64,000 nt of DNA from Tardiphaga alba (lineage in GTDB: Bacteria > Pseudomonadota > Alphaproteobacteria > Rhizobiales > Xanthobacteraceae), in assembly GCF_018279705.1 (NCBI RefSeq), contig NZ_CP036498.1, positions 5,793,906-5,857,905 on the forward strand. The letters are read 5' to 3'. How positions within the stretch are numbered: position 1 is the first letter of the stretch; every line of letters begins with the position of its first letter. The position numbers were made by a program, and so were the translations under genes. Below are positions 8,601-18,434 of this stretch, piece after piece. A model generated the notes under the pieces. It did not search any database and was not told the origin of the DNA. It saw nothing but the letters and a program-made list of their open reading frames with translations.

Positions 8601-8689
8601 GTAGCCCGGATGGAGCGCAGCGCAATCCGGGGACCGGCGACATGAGGAAGCTCTGATTCCCGGATTACGCTTCGCTCCATCCGGGCTAC
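8601..8689. repeat. Palindromic intergenic repeat (GTAGCCCGGATGGAGCG family)
   Basis: The left arm GTAGCCCGGATGGAGCG and right arm CGCTCCATCCGGGCTAC are perfectly complementary over 17 bases. The inner CAATCCGGGGACC / CCCGGATTACG arms pair imperfectly. The stop codon of the convergent MFS gene (8686-8688) lies inside the right arm. A second copy is at 24762-24850. Confidence 0.9.
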
Positions 8690-9912
8690 ACACTGCGGCT
8701 TCGCACCATGATCATGACCGCCGCAATCACCTGCAACGCCATGCAGGTATAGAACGGGACACTGTAGCTGCCCGAAATATCCCTGAGCCAGCCGACGATG
8801 CCCGGCCCGAAAGCGTAAGTCACCTGCGTGACCGCCGTGATGAGGCTGACCAGGACGCCGAACGATCGTGGATCGAATTCGCGTTGCACGATCAGCGCCG
8901 GCAGCGTGATCAGATTGCCCACCGAAAACCCGAACAGCGCGCAGGCAAAGAAGATGAGCGCGTCATTGTGGAAGTTGATTACGATAGCGAGCGCGATGCC
9001 CTGGCTGAGAAACGAGAATGCCGACGCGAGGCGCTGGTTGAGGCGATCGATCACCGTCGAAAACAGCACGCGACCGACCACCGCCATCAGGGTCATCAAT
9101 GACATCGCCGCCGCCGCACGTTCGCGACCGATCACCGGATCGAGAAACGAGATCAGGTGAACGACGAAGCCGACCTGCGCGAACAGTCCCAACGCGAACG
9201 CAATGGTCAAAGTGAGAAAGGCGAGATCACGCATCGCCTGCGCCCGAATGCGTGTCGATGGCGGCGCATTCGCTGCGGCGCTGCCGGGCGCGACCGATGC
9301 CGCCCGATGCGGGGGATGACCGACAAAGAGCAAGATCACCGGCGCCAGCAGCAACAGCATCGCGATCGCGGCGGCAATCGTCGCGCCGCAAAAGCCGAAC
9401 GCGTTGCTCGCCGTCACCAATAGCGGCACGCCGACAATCCCGCCGAAACTCGCGCCATTGAGCGCGAGGCTGATCGCCATGCCGCGCTTCTTGTCGAACC
9501 ACAGGCCGAGCGTATTGGTGATGGCGCCGAGACTGGTGCCGGCCCAGCCGAAGGCGAGCAGCACATTCACCGCATAGAGCTGCCAGGGCGACGTGATCTG
9601 TCCGAGCAGGACCGTCGCAACAGCGAGAATACCGACACCGGCCAGCAGGCAGTTGCGCGGGCCGAGCGCACGCATCGCCTCGCTGACAAAGGCAACCAGC
9701 AGCGCGCCGACGAGATAGAAGAACGTGGTGGCGGTGGCGATGGTTGAGGCCGGCCAGCCATGAACGCGCTGCAGTTCCGCGAGATAGACACTCTGGCCGT
9801 AGAAACCGAGCGCCCAGCCGAATGTCGCGAGCAGGAAACAAACACCGACGATGCGCCAGCCCTCGTAGCGGATCGAGGTTTCGTCATTCGCTGCATTCGG
9901 CGTCGCGTCCAT
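8686..9912 (-). CDS. MFS transporter (oxalate/formate antiporter-like)
   Basis: About 408 residues with some 12 hydrophobic segments in two halves and a hydrophilic central loop (HPPHRAASVAPG...STRIRAQAM). The loop between TM2 and TM3 (SEAMRALGPRNCLLAG) matches the major facilitator pattern. ITNTLGLWFDKKRGMAISLALNGASFGG is typical of the oxalate:formate/monocarboxylate antiporter branch. It would move a small organic anion across the inner membrane. The start at 9912 (MDATPNAANDE) is chosen because the longer in-frame extension is basic and non-conserved in look. It is divergent from the RegA-type gene. Substrate unknown. Confidence 0.86.
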   Translation of the reverse strand: MDATPNAANDETSIRYEGWRIVGVCFLLATFGWALGFYGQSVYLAELQRVHGWPASTIATATTFFYLVGALLVAFVSEAMRALGPRNCLLAGVGILAVATVLLGQITSPWQLYAVNVLLAFGWAGTSLGAITNTLGLWFDKKRGMAISLALNGASFGGIVGVPLLVTASNAFGFCGATIAAAIAMLLLLAPVILLFVGHPPHRAASVAPGSAAANAPPSTRIRAQAMRDLAFLTLTIAFALGLFAQVGFVVHLISFLDPVIGRERAAAAMSLMTLMAVVGRVLFSTVIDRLNQRLASAFSFLSQGIALAIVINFHNDALIFFACALFGFSVGNLITLPALIVQREFDPRSFGVLVSLITAVTQVTYAFGPGIVGWLRDISGSYSVPFYTCMALQVIAAVMIMVRSRSV

Positions 9913-10130
9913 TCCGGATCTTCTTTCGCTGATATTCTTCGTCTCATGCTGCTCTGCGACAACACGCCGCGCAGATGTAGCATTGTTCCAGCGATTAACC
10001 ACCCGTTTTACCGGGGAAAAGCCTGCACTCTTTAACTTCGTGAGCAAGCCATTGCCGGGATCACAACCTTGGCAGATGAACTTCGTGACGCCATATGCTA
10101 GGGGTTATTGCAGATGGAGGATTTCAGACC

Positions 10131-10685
10131 GTGAATGCACTTGCCGAAGTGACCGAACAGACCGACCGCTCGCTCCTGATCGTTGAGGACGACAAGCCGT
10201 TTCTGGAACGGCTCTCACGGGCAATGGAAACGCGTGGCTTCACGGTGACGTCCTGCGATACCGTCTCTGATGGTCTCGCCCAGATCGGCAAGTCGGCGCC
10301 GGCTTTTGCGGTGGTCGATCTTCGCCTCGGCGACGGCAATGGCCTCGACGTCGTGTCGGCACTCAAGCAGCAGCGCCCCGACGCGCGCGCCATCGTGCTC
10401 ACCGGCTATGGCAACATCGCCACCGCCGTGACCGCCGTGAAGATGGGCGCCGTCGATTATCTCTCGAAGCCTGCCGATGCGGACGACGTCGTCGCCGCGC
10501 TGCTGGCGATCGACAATGAGAAGTCGGAGCTCCCGAACAATCCGATGTCGGCCGACCGCGTGCGCTGGGAGCATATCCAGCGCATCTATGAGATGTGCAA
10601 TCGCAACGTCTCGGAAACCGCGCGCCGCCTCAACATGCATCGCCGCACGTTACAGCGCATCCTCGCCAAGCGCGCGCCGAGGTAA
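10131..10685 (+). CDS. ActR/RegA/PrrA-type redox response regulator
   Basis: Read from the GTG at 10131 the protein is 184 residues, the usual RegA/PrrA length, and the receiver Asp (AVVDLRLGDG) falls at residue 63 as in RegA. GGAGG lies about ten bases upstream. The receiver also has LTGYG and YLSKP. After a short linker (NNPMSADRVRWEHIQRIYEM) comes a Fis-type helix-turn-helix (VSETARRLNMHRRTLQRIL), nearly invariant in this family. Known homologues switch respiration, CO2/N2 fixation and other redox genes under low oxygen. The RegB/ActS/RegS kinase usually found beside it is absent: an MFS gene runs divergently upstream, so the kinase must be elsewhere. Confidence 0.92.
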   Translation: MNALAEVTEQTDRSLLIVEDDKPFLERLSRAMETRGFTVTSCDTVSDGLAQIGKSAPAFAVVDLRLGDGNGLDVVSALKQQRPDARAIVLTGYGNIATAVTAVKMGAVDYLSKPADADDVVAALLAIDNEKSELPNNPMSADRVRWEHIQRIYEMCNRNVSETARRLNMHRRTLQRILAKRAPR

Positions 10686-10693
10686 TTTATTTT

Positions 10694-10803
10694 CGTCATT
10701 GCGAGCCCTGACGAATTGCGCAGCAATTCGTTTGGGCGAAGCAATCCAGTTCTTTCTTCGTGAGGCTCTGGATTGCTTCGTCGTTACGCTCCTCGCAATG
10801 ACG
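10694..10803. repeat. Palindromic intergenic repeat (CGTCATTGCGAG family)
   Basis: CGTCATTGCGAG at the left pairs with CTCGCAATGACG at the right, and GAAGCAATCCAG pairs with CTGGATTGCTTC inside. The left arm holds an extra self-complementary segment, GAATTGCGCAGCAATTC. It sits between two convergent genes. Confidence 0.87.
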
Positions 10804-10811
10804 GAGAAGTA

Positions 10812-11306
10812 TCAGAACTCGTTCGGCAGGGCTGCATGACCTTGAGGGTCGTGCAGCCTGTTCAGTCTGTGGGCTGCCGTCATGGCGAAGCGCAGCATCA
10901 TCGCCTTGCGCGTGGCCGCCGGCAATCTGTGCTCGGGCGCCTCGCATTGCACATGCGCCCCATAGGCATCGGCCACGATCAGGCCTGTCTCGCCCGGAAA
11001 AATCTCGCAGGGCAGATCCTGCGTGAAGGCGAAGAAGAGCCGGTCGCAATGGGCGCGGTAGTCCGGCCATTTCTGGTCGGCACGCAAATCCTCCACCGAT
11101 GACTTGATCTCGACGATCCAGATCTCGCCTTTCTCATTCATCGCCACCAGATCCGCCCGCCGCCCCGACGGCAGCGGCAGTTCGGCCACGCATGAGAACC
11201 CGAGCGAACGGAGCAGGCGGATGGTGCCACGCGCAATCGCCAGCGCCGTCTCGGACTGACGGCGATCAAAAATCAGCGTGGGGGCGTGAACGGCATGCGA
11301 TTCCAT
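10812..11306 (-). CDS. mmcB: MmcB family DNA repair protein
   Basis: About 164 residues with a PD-(D/E)XK nuclease-like core: RRADLVAMNEKGEIWIVEIKSSVEDLRADQKWPDY supplies the Asp and the ExK. This is the alphaproteobacterial MmcB family, known from Caulobacter for mitomycin C resistance and SOS-linked repair. The start at 11306 (MESHAVHAPT) is where homologous proteins usually begin; the upstream in-frame ATG at 11366 would add 20 atypical residues. No strong ribosome site is visible. It is convergent with the ActR/RegA-type gene across a palindromic repeat. Confidence 0.85.
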   Translation of the reverse strand: MESHAVHAPTLIFDRRQSETALAIARGTIRLLRSLGFSCVAELPLPSGRRADLVAMNEKGEIWIVEIKSSVEDLRADQKWPDYRAHCDRLFFAFTQDLPCEIFPGETGLIVADAYGAHVQCEAPEHRLPAATRKAMMLRFAMTAAHRLNRLHDPQGHAALPNEF

Positions 11307-11452
11307 AGCGACAAACTTAGCCGATTTCGGCGGGAGCGCCCATCGCGGCCCGCAGGTGTCGACCACTGCCGTCGCGCGCGGCGGCGCAGCGTCCCGAGCA
11401 CCTTCGCAGTCCCCAAATCAGCGCGATGAAACGAGATAATCGGAGATTTTCC

Positions 11453-12577
11453 ATGAGTTTAGCCCGCATCGGCCGCGTTTTCCTGATCGCCGCCGCCGTC
11501 ACTCTGTCCCACGCCGCGCTGGCGTCCTCGGCCTATGCCAGGCCCACCGTGGAGGTCGCTTTCGTGCTCGACACCACCGGTTCCATGGCCGGGCTGATCG
11601 AAGGCGCTAAGCGCAAGATCTGGTCGATCGCGACCTCGATCCTCGACCAGAATCCCGATGCCGACATCCGCATGGGCCTCGTCGCCTATCGCGATATCGG
11701 CGACGACTACGTGACCAAGACCTACGATCTCACCACCGACATCCAGGATCTCTACGCCAACCTGCTGCAGGTCCGCGCGAAAGGTGGCGGCGACTGGCCG
11801 GAAAGCGTCAATGAGGCGCTCGATGTCGCCGTCAACAAGCTGAAATGGACGACCAACAACGACACGCGCCGCATCGTCTTCCTGGTCGGCGACGCGCCGC
11901 CGCACATGGATTATGCGCAGGACACCAAATACGAAACGACGCTGAAGGTCGCCAAGCAGAAAGACATCATCGTCAATGCCGTGCTCGCCGGTGCGGCGCG
12001 CGACACCGAGCGCGCGTGGCGCGACATCGCCCAGCGCGGCGACGGCCGCTTCATCGCGATCCCGCAAGACGGCGGACAGGTGGTCATCATCGAGACGCCC
12101 TACGACGAGGAGATCATCATCCTGCAGAACGAGATCAACAAGACGGTGATTCCGTATGGCCCGCGCGCGCTGCAGAAGCACACGGAAAACAAGACGCGGC
12201 AACTGTCCGAAGTCGCGGCCGCCGCACCGGCATCCGCATCGGACATGGCGAGCTACATCAACAAGCGCGCAAAGCTGTCGTCGGAAGCGGTGACGGGTGG
12301 CGGCGACCTCGTCAGCGATGTGGCGTCGGGCGGAAAGAAGCTCGACAGCGTCAAGGATGACGAACTCCCGGACTCTCTGCGCAAGCTGTCGATGAAGGAC
12401 CGCAGCGACGAACTCAACAAGCAGCTGGCAACGCGCAAGAGCCTGAACGAGAAACTCACCGCCCTCGTCGCCAAGCGCGACGTCTATGTGGCCGCCCAAC
12501 GCGACAAGGCCCCGGCGAAGGCATCGTCCTTCGATCGCGAGGTCGAGGCGACGTTGAAGGTGCAGTTGAAGAAGTAG
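11453..12577 (+). CDS. Exported von Willebrand factor A domain protein
   Basis: About 374 residues. A signal peptide (IGRVFLIAAAVTLSHAALASSAYA) precedes a VWA domain at about residues 35-215 with the MIDAS motif DTTGSM, a conserved Thr region (AKGGGDWPESVNEALD) and Asp in FLVGDAPPHMDY. The C-terminal third is Lys/Asp-rich and helical. Expected to be periplasmic and to bind partners through a divalent metal. GGAGA stands six bases before the ATG at 11453. It is divergent from mmcB. No MoxR ATPase or other usual VWA partner is adjacent, so the binding partner is unknown. Confidence 0.87.
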   Translation: MSLARIGRVFLIAAAVTLSHAALASSAYARPTVEVAFVLDTTGSMAGLIEGAKRKIWSIATSILDQNPDADIRMGLVAYRDIGDDYVTKTYDLTTDIQDLYANLLQVRAKGGGDWPESVNEALDVAVNKLKWTTNNDTRRIVFLVGDAPPHMDYAQDTKYETTLKVAKQKDIIVNAVLAGAARDTERAWRDIAQRGDGRFIAIPQDGGQVVIIETPYDEEIIILQNEINKTVIPYGPRALQKHTENKTRQLSEVAAAAPASASDMASYINKRAKLSSEAVTGGGDLVSDVASGGKKLDSVKDDELPDSLRKLSMKDRSDELNKQLATRKSLNEKLTALVAKRDVYVAAQRDKAPAKASSFDREVEATLKVQLKK

Positions 12578-12596
12578 TTCGACGTCGGAGCAAAGC

Positions 12597-12718
12597 CCCC
12601 TCACCCGGATCGCAATTGCGATCCGACCTCTCCCCGGTGGGGAGAGGTACAGACAGAGCTCCGTTCACCTCTCCGCACCGGGGAGAGGTCGCGCGCTCTT
12701 GCGCGCGGGTGAGGGGTG
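12597..12718. repeat. Double palindromic intergenic repeat (CTCACCCGG/ACCTCTCCCC family)
   Basis: The outer arms CCCCTCACCCG and CGGGTGAGGGG enclose two inner copies of the ACCTCTCC / GGAGAGGT palindrome, plus smaller hairpins (GGATCGCAATTGCGATCC; GCGCGCTCTTGCGCGC). Same family as the element interrupted by the IS near 3284 and 4587. Confidence 0.88.
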
Positions 12719-12782
12719 CTGCCCGCTCGAATTTGCTTGCGCCTCCCCTTCCCTCTCCCGCAAAAATCGGCATTGTGGCGCG

Positions 12783-13448
12783 ATGACAGAGAACGCACCT
12801 CAGGCCCAGGCGGGCGGCACCATCATTCCCGTCACGCTGTTTCAGCAGAACTGCATGTTGCTGTGGGACGAAACCACGCGACAGGCCGTGGTGATCGATC
12901 CCGGCGGCGACGTTCCGCTGATCCAGGAGGCGATCGCCAAGGCCAATGTGAAGGTCGAGGCGATCTGGCTCACCCACGGCCATATCGACCATGTCGGCGG
13001 CGCTGCCGAATTGCGCGATGCGCTGAAGGTCGAGATCATCGGCCCGCACAAGGCGGATCAATTCCTGCTCGATCATGTGGAGGATAGCGGTGCCAAATAC
13101 GGCATGACCGGCACGCGCAATTTCCTGCCCGACCGCTGGCTCGAGGAAGGCGACACCGTCAGCGTCGGCGGCCTCAGCTTCGATATCCTGCACTGCCCCG
13201 GCCACTCACCCGGCAGCGTCGTCTATTACAGCCGCGCGATGAAATTCGCGCATGTGGGCGACGTTCTGTTCGCGGGCTCGATCGGCCGCACCGACTTCCC
13301 CGGCGGCAGCCACGAGACCCTGATCAATTCGATCATGACCAAGCTCATTCCGCTGGGTGACGATGTCGGCTTCATTTGCGGCCACGGTCCGGGCTCCAGC
13401 ATCGGGCAGGAGCGGATGACGAACCCGTTCCTCACGGGCGCGGCATAG
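12783..13448 (+). CDS. MBL-fold metallo-hydrolase (glyoxalase II-like)
   Basis: About 221 residues with the zinc-binding signature THGHIDHVGG (HxHxDH), then His in HCPGHSPGS, Asp in FAGSIGRTDFPGG and a final His in CGHGPGS. This is the short YcbL/GloB-like hydroxyacylglutathione hydrolase type, likely cytosolic, hydrolysing a thioester or related bond. The ATG at 12783 follows a palindromic repeat with no clear ribosome site. An in-frame ATG at 12699 lies inside the repeat and is unlikely. It converges on a small gene 2 bases downstream. Confidence 0.88.
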   Translation: MTENAPQAQAGGTIIPVTLFQQNCMLLWDETTRQAVVIDPGGDVPLIQEAIAKANVKVEAIWLTHGHIDHVGGAAELRDALKVEIIGPHKADQFLLDHVEDSGAKYGMTGTRNFLPDRWLEEGDTVSVGGLSFDILHCPGHSPGSVVYYSRAMKFAHVGDVLFAGSIGRTDFPGGSHETLINSIMTKLIPLGDDVGFICGHGPGSSIGQERMTNPFLTGAA

Positions 13449-13450
13449 CC

Positions 13451-13699
13451 TCAGCTCGCGCGATCGAGATCGATCCATTCCTCGATCTGCGAGGCCGCGA
13501 CGGTGCGCTTGGGCTGATAGGGATTCAGCGTGCCTGCGGTCGCAGTCCAGCCCTTGGCGAGGATCTCGCGGGCGAACACTTTCGCATCGATTTCAGATTT
13601 GAAGGTCTTCGTGGTTCGCGCAGGTCCGGTCGCGCGGGTGTCGGACCTGATCGCCCGATCAGGACCAAAGGCAACATACCAAGTATCAGGTTTCGTCAT
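13451..13699 (-). CDS. Small conserved-looking hypothetical protein
   Basis: About 82 residues (MTKPDTWYVAFGPDRA...), no signal peptide or membrane segment, ending in EEWIDLDRAS. The pattern KTFKSEIDAKVFAREILAKGW looks like a helix following a short beta region. AAGGA lies just upstream, favouring the second of two adjacent ATGs (13699 over 13702); the longer frame to 13774 is less likely. I do not recognise a characterised family. It is convergent with the MBL hydrolase. Confidence 0.65.
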   Translation of the reverse strand: MTKPDTWYVAFGPDRAIRSDTRATGPARTTKTFKSEIDAKVFAREILAKGWTATAGTLNPYQPKRTVAASQIEEWIDLDRAS

Positions 13700-13881
13700 C
13701 ATTCCTTCGTAACGCCAAATATGACGAAAAGTTGCATAAGTTGTGGCAGCTCGCGCAAATGTCGCGACTGTCACATCCTTTCAACAGCGCAGACCGCTCT
13801 CAACAAGGCAGGCCGCCCGGGGAGGGGCGACCTGCAGTTTGGGAGATACGTGGCTCCGATCAGAAGAGTCCGATCGACGAC

Positions 13882-14301
13882 TTAGTCGATCACTTCGACG
13901 ATGCGATGCGTTCCCGGCTCAACCAGAACGGTACGGCCATTCACCACTGTGTAGCGATAGTCGCGCGCGGCACGATATTCGGCCGGCACCTCGTAATAGG
14001 TCACGCCGCTATCGGGCAGCACTGCACCGACGCGCACTTCGCGCTCATAGGTGTAGGACGGACGACGCTGTTCAACGACATAGCTACGGAAGCGCGGGCG
14101 GTCATCGACGCCAAGCACGCCGGCCACGCCGCCGACAACGCCACCGATGGTGCCGCCAACAATGGCGCCCACCGGGCCGGCAGCCCGTTCACCTTCGCGC
14201 GCACCGCGCTCGATGCCACCGGGAACGCCCTGGGCCTGAGCGATGGCAGGCATCGCCATCACGGCAACGACGGCAGCAGTTCCAAGAAGACGGCGGATCA
14301 T
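13882..14301 (-). CDS. DUF1236 family exported protein with glycine-zipper segment
   Basis: About 139 residues: signal peptide (RRLLGTAAVVAVMAMPAIAQA), then a glycine-zipper-like hydrophobic stretch (GPVGAIVGGTIGGVVGGVAG), then a DUF1236-like C-terminus (GVTYYEVPAEYR ... YRYTVVNGRTVLVEPGTHRIVEVID). Such proteins are common in Bradyrhizobium relatives, probably outer-membrane associated or periplasmic, of unknown function. GGAGA stands seven bases before the ATG at 14301. It stands alone. Confidence 0.87.
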   Translation of the reverse strand: MIRRLLGTAAVVAVMAMPAIAQAQGVPGGIERGAREGERAAGPVGAIVGGTIGGVVGGVAGVLGVDDRPRFRSYVVEQRRPSYTYEREVRVGAVLPDSGVTYYEVPAEYRAARDYRYTVVNGRTVLVEPGTHRIVEVID

Positions 14302-14432
14302 GATGATCTCCAATTTTCGGTTGCACATATTGCGGCGATACAAGTGCGCCGCCGGGCAATGGTTCCGGGCATGGAAACGCAGATCGGCGCGTTGCAGCGA
14401 CGAAATTTTTGCGGGGAACAGGAACCCCGTCG

Positions 14433-16949
14433 CTAGACGCTAATCATCGCGCGGATGCGCCGGGACAGGATATCGAGATCGAACGGCTTGGTGATCATCT
14501 CCATGCCCGGCAGCAGAAAGCCTTCCGCCATCGCGACGCTTTCGGCATAGCCGGTGATGAAGAGAATCTTCAGATCAGGCCGCGTCTCTCGCGCCTGATC
14601 TGCAAGCTGGCGACCATTCATGCCGGGCAGGCCGACATCGGTGACTAGCAGATCGATCTTGGCGTTCCCTTGCAACACGGCCAGGCCGGATGTGCCGTCG
14701 ATCGCTTCGAGCACGTGGTAGCCTTCGTCCTGCAACAGTTCGACGACGACTGCCCGCACCACAGGCTCGTCTTCGACGACAAGCACCGTTTCGCCCGCCG
14801 ACTTGTGCTCGTCACGCTGCGTGCCGGCGACATCTTCCGACGCGGCGCCTTCGTGGCGTGGAAGATAGAGCTTCACACTGGTGCCGAGGCCGACATGGCT
14901 GTCGATGCTGACATGGCCATTCGACTGTCGCGCGAAGCCGTAGATCATCGACAGGCCGAGGCCGGTGCCCTGCCCGATCGGCTTGGTCGTGAAGAACGGA
15001 TCGAAGGCGCGCGCCAGTACATCCGCCGTCATGCCGGTGCCGGTATCCGCCACTGCGATGCAGATATAGTCGCCGGGCGTCAGTGCCGGCGTATCCGCCG
15101 TGATGGTTCCGACATGGATGTTGCGGGTGACGATCGACAGCCTGCCGCCATCCGGCATGGCGTCGCGCGCATTGATGGCGAGATTGAGCAGCGCACTTTC
15201 GAGCTGGTTGGGATCGCACAGCGTGGACCACAGGTCCGGCGCGGCCGCGATATGCAACTCGAGCCGCTCGCCGATGGTTCGCCGCAAAAGGTCCTCGAGC
15301 GACATCACCAGCGCATTGGCATCGACCGCCTTCGGCACCAGCGGCTGTCGTCGCGCGAAAGCCAGCAGCCGGTGCGTGAGCGACGCCGCGCGATTGGCCG
15401 AGGTCATCGCCGCATCGATGTAACGCGGAAGGCTCTCGGTGCGGCCCTGGCCGAGGCGCGTTTGCATCAGGTCGAGCGAACCGACGATGCCGGTCAGCAG
15501 ATTGTTGAAATCGTGTGCAATGCCGCCCGTGAGCTGGCCGACCGCTTCCATCTTCTGCGACTGACGCAGCGCTTCTTCCGCGGCTTTCAGGCGCTCGGCG
15601 GCGGCCTTCTCCTCGGTGACGTCACGCGCCACGCAATAGATCAGCTCATTATCGGGCGTCGCGGTCCAGGATAGCCAGCGGTAGGACCCGTCCTTGTGGC
15701 GCAGCCGGTTCTCGAACCGGATCGTCTGATAACCCAGAGCGAGCTTCTCGATCTCGGCGATCGTCTTGGCCTGGTCGTCGGGATGTTCGAGCCAGCGCGA
15801 GGTACGATCGAGCAGATCGGTCTCGCTCCAGCCGAGCACCTGCGTCCAGGCCGGGTTCACCGTGCGCCAGGCCCCGCTATAGTCGGCCACCATCAGGAGG
15901 TCGCGCGACACGCTCCAGATGCGATCGCGCTCGCGGGTCTTTTCACGCACGCGCTCCGCCAGCGTGGCATTGAGTTCGGCAAGTTTGAGCGCAAGCTGCT
16001 TGGCCTGTTCCTCACTGCGCTGCAAAGCCTCGCGAGACTGCACCTCTTCGGTGACATCGGTATGCGCGCCGACCAGGCGGAGCGGCTTTCCACTCTCATC
16101 GCGCTCGATGATCGACTTGACGGAGATCCAGCGCAGCGCGCCATCGCTTGGGCGAATGATGCGATACTGCACGCTATATTCTTGCACGCCGCTTTTGACG
16201 GCCTCGATGAATTTCTGCTCGGTCGCTTCGCGATCTTCGGGATGGACGCGCGCCACCCAATCCTGATGCGACTCGTTGACGGCATCCGGCGGCAGGCCAT
16301 GGATGCGCAGATATTCCGGCGAGCGGCGGTTGCGGAAACCCGTTCGCAGATCGACTTCGAGACCGCCGATACTGCCGATCTCCTGCACGCGCGCCAGTTC
16401 GGCCTCGCGTTCGCGCAGCGCGATATTGGCCTGATGGTCCTTCGTGACATCACGGCAGATCACCATCACGCCGCCGATGCCGTCATCGCCATCAAGCGGG
16501 CTGTAACCATAGGTCCAATAGCCGTAGGTCAGCTCGCCGTTGCGAGTGACGGGGATCAACTGATCCTCATGCCAGGTGGGGCCGCCACCGGACATCACCT
16601 GATCGACCTGCGGGCCGATGATATGCCAGATCTCATGCCAGAACGCGCGACCTTGCTCGCCGAGCGCACGCGGATGCTGCTGGTCGTCCAGCGTCGCGCG
16701 ATAGGCGTCATTGTAGAACTGGATGAGCTCAGGCCCCCACCAGATGAATATCGGGTGATAGCTGTTGAGCAGGATGCGGATCGCCGTGCGCAGGCCCTGA
16801 GGCCAGCCGGATGGCGGGCCGAGCGGCGAGGAACGCCAGTCGTAAGCGCGCATCAGCGCGCCCATGTCGCCACCACCGGCGAGGAAATCGACCTGATTCT
16901 CTGTACGCTCTGCCGCCATATGCGGAACAATCGATCCGTCTGAATTCAT
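14433..16949 (-). CDS. Hybrid sensor histidine kinase with three PAS domains and C-terminal receiver
   Basis: 838 residues, no transmembrane segment. A first PAS-like domain at about 25-170 opens with [14 protein letters not shown], typical of soluble hybrid kinases. PAS_3 domains follow at about 185-305 and 330-465 ([56 protein letters not shown]). HisKA has the phospho-His in [11 protein letters not shown] near residue 490. HATPase has [11 protein letters not shown] and [18 protein letters not shown]. The receiver at about 720-835 has Asp in [13 protein letters not shown] and Lys in ITKPFDLD. The cytosolic stimulus (redox or ligand through PAS) is unknown. No response regulator is adjacent. 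Confidence 0.92.
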   Translation of the reverse strand: MNSDGSIVPHMAAERTENQVDFLAGGGDMGALMRAYDWRSSPLGPPSGWPQGLRTAIRILLNSYHPIFIWWGPELIQFYNDAYRATLDDQQHPRALGEQGRAFWHEIWHIIGPQVDQVMSGGGPTWHEDQLIPVTRNGELTYGYWTYGYSPLDGDDGIGGVMVICRDVTKDHQANIALREREAELARVQEIGSIGGLEVDLRTGFRNRRSPEYLRIHGLPPDAVNESHQDWVARVHPEDREATEQKFIEAVKSGVQEYSVQYRIIRPSDGALRWISVKSIIERDESGKPLRLVGAHTDVTEEVQSREALQRSEEQAKQLALKLAELNATLAERVREKTRERDRIWSVSRDLLMVADYSGAWRTVNPAWTQVLGWSETDLLDRTSRWLEHPDDQAKTIAEIEKLALGYQTIRFENRLRHKDGSYRWLSWTATPDNELIYCVARDVTEEKAAAERLKAAEEALRQSQKMEAVGQLTGGIAHDFNNLLTGIVGSLDLMQTRLGQGRTESLPRYIDAAMTSANRAASLTHRLLAFARRQPLVPKAVDANALVMSLEDLLRRTIGERLELHIAAAPDLWSTLCDPNQLESALLNLAINARDAMPDGGRLSIVTRNIHVGTITADTPALTPGDYICIAVADTGTGMTADVLARAFDPFFTTKPIGQGTGLGLSMIYGFARQSNGHVSIDSHVGLGTSVKLYLPRHEGAASEDVAGTQRDEHKSAGETVLVVEDEPVVRAVVVELLQDEGYHVLEAIDGTSGLAVLQGNAKIDLLVTDVGLPGMNGRQLADQARETRPDLKILFITGYAESVAMAEGFLLPGMEMITKPFDLDILSRRIRAMISV

Positions 16950-17082
16950 GCAGGAATTTAGCGGGCGCAGGCCAGCTGCGCAAATCGCAATATGCGGACT
17001 TCAGGCGCGCAGCGACAGGGAGCAGTTCAGGCTGAACGCCGTCTGTCGCACAGCGCCATCGATACCCGCAAAGGATAGAGAA

Positions 17083-18237
17083 TTACTTGATCAGGCCGAT
17101 CGCAGAGAGCGCGCGGGTGACGACGCCGGAGACGTCCGACGCGCGTCGACCGGGCGGGTTGCGCCTTTTGCTGCGGCGATCCTGTTCCGCGCGCTGTTGC
17201 TGCGGGCGCGATGGTCGGCTACGCGACTCTTCGCTCGCTGCGGTACGGATCGGCGCCTGCTTCGTCAGGCCGAAAAACTGCGCGATGTGCCAGGACGAGG
17301 CGATGCCGGCATCGAGCATGAATTTGGTGGCGGCACCATAGGCGTCTTCCTGACCTTCGATGGCCAGCGGCGTGCCATGGACCATGCCGGTGATGGTGTA
17401 GGACTCCACCACGGTCTCGCCAGTCCCGTTCCACCACACCTCGCGCGGATAGCCATCGACATCGCCTGCGGACATCGGCGCGTCCGGGAGGCCATGAAGG
17501 CCCAGCCACTGCTTGACGATCTCGCCGGCATTGGCGGGATTGACGGTGCGATCGGCTGCGCCATGCCAGACCGAGACGCGCGGCCACGGCCCCTGATGCG
17601 GCGACGCCTTGCGGACGAGATCGCCGAGCTCCTGCATGCTGCGCGTCGGCGCGCGATACATGCCGGCCAGCGCCTCCTGCGTCGATTGCGCAATGCCGTA
17701 AGGCAGGCCGGCAATGATTGCGCCGGCGGCAAACACGTCGGGATAGGTGGCGAGCATCACAGACGCCATTGCGCCACCAGCGGACAGGCCGGTGACATAG
17801 ATGCGTTTGGCATCGACACCATGAGCGATGGCCGCATGCTCGACCATCTGTCGGATCGATAATGCTTCGCCGCTATCGCGGCTGATATCTTCGGCGGCGA
17901 ACCAGTTGAAGCATGTGTTGCTGTTATTCGCACGTGTCTGCTCGGGCATCACGAGCACGAAACCATAGCGCTGCGCCAGCTTCGACCAGCCCGAGCCGAG
18001 GTCATAACCGGCAGCCGTCTGCGTGCAGCCATGCAGCACGACGACCAGTGCCGGCTTCGGCGCAAGCTGCTCCGGCGCATAGGCGAACATTTTGAGATTG
18101 CCGGGATTGCTGCCGAAGTCGGTCACTTCCTCCAGCGGACTGTCGCCAACGGGAAGCTCGGTGCGGCCCATGCCGTTCAGGCCACCCGCCATTTTGGGGA
18201 GGTGGCGGAAGAATTCGATGTTATCGGCGAGGGACAC
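17083..18237 (-). CDS. PHB depolymerase-family esterase (alpha/beta hydrolase)
   Basis: About 384 residues. ALVVVLHGCTQTAAGYD gives the oxyanion-hole region and YVTGLSAGGAMASVM the serine nucleophile elbow; a later GTPLAIEG and HGAAD region may hold the other triad members. It belongs to the PHB-depolymerase/LpqC/feruloyl-esterase family. No clear signal peptide is seen, so it may be intracellular. A basic, Pro/Gln-rich tail (RSRPSRPQQQRAEQDRRSKRR) may be a spacer or surface tail. The start is taken as GTG at 18237 because AGGAG lies five bases upstream; the ORF extends in frame to 18336 without such a site. Confidence 0.85.
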   Translation of the reverse strand: MSLADNIEFFRHLPKMAGGLNGMGRTELPVGDSPLEEVTDFGSNPGNLKMFAYAPEQLAPKPALVVVLHGCTQTAAGYDLGSGWSKLAQRYGFVLVMPEQTRANNSNTCFNWFAAEDISRDSGEALSIRQMVEHAAIAHGVDAKRIYVTGLSAGGAMASVMLATYPDVFAAGAIIAGLPYGIAQSTQEALAGMYRAPTRSMQELGDLVRKASPHQGPWPRVSVWHGAADRTVNPANAGEIVKQWLGLHGLPDAPMSAGDVDGYPREVWWNGTGETVVESYTITGMVHGTPLAIEGQEDAYGAATKFMLDAGIASSWHIAQFFGLTKQAPIRTAASEESRSRPSRPQQQRAEQDRRSKRRNPPGRRASDVSGVVTRALSAIGLIK

Positions 18238-18434
18238 GGCAGCTCCTGAAGGTCGGCGCGCTTTGACAACAGCACCGACATCATATGGTTGCTGCACTGC
18301 AAAATAATAACGGATGGGAACCCGAAAGCCCATCAAACAAACGCGACTTCGGGAAAAAACTTTGCAAGAAAGGTATTAGAAGAAGCCCCGCGCGGCGGGA
18401 ACCGGGCGGGACCGAAGCAAATGATGAAACGGGC

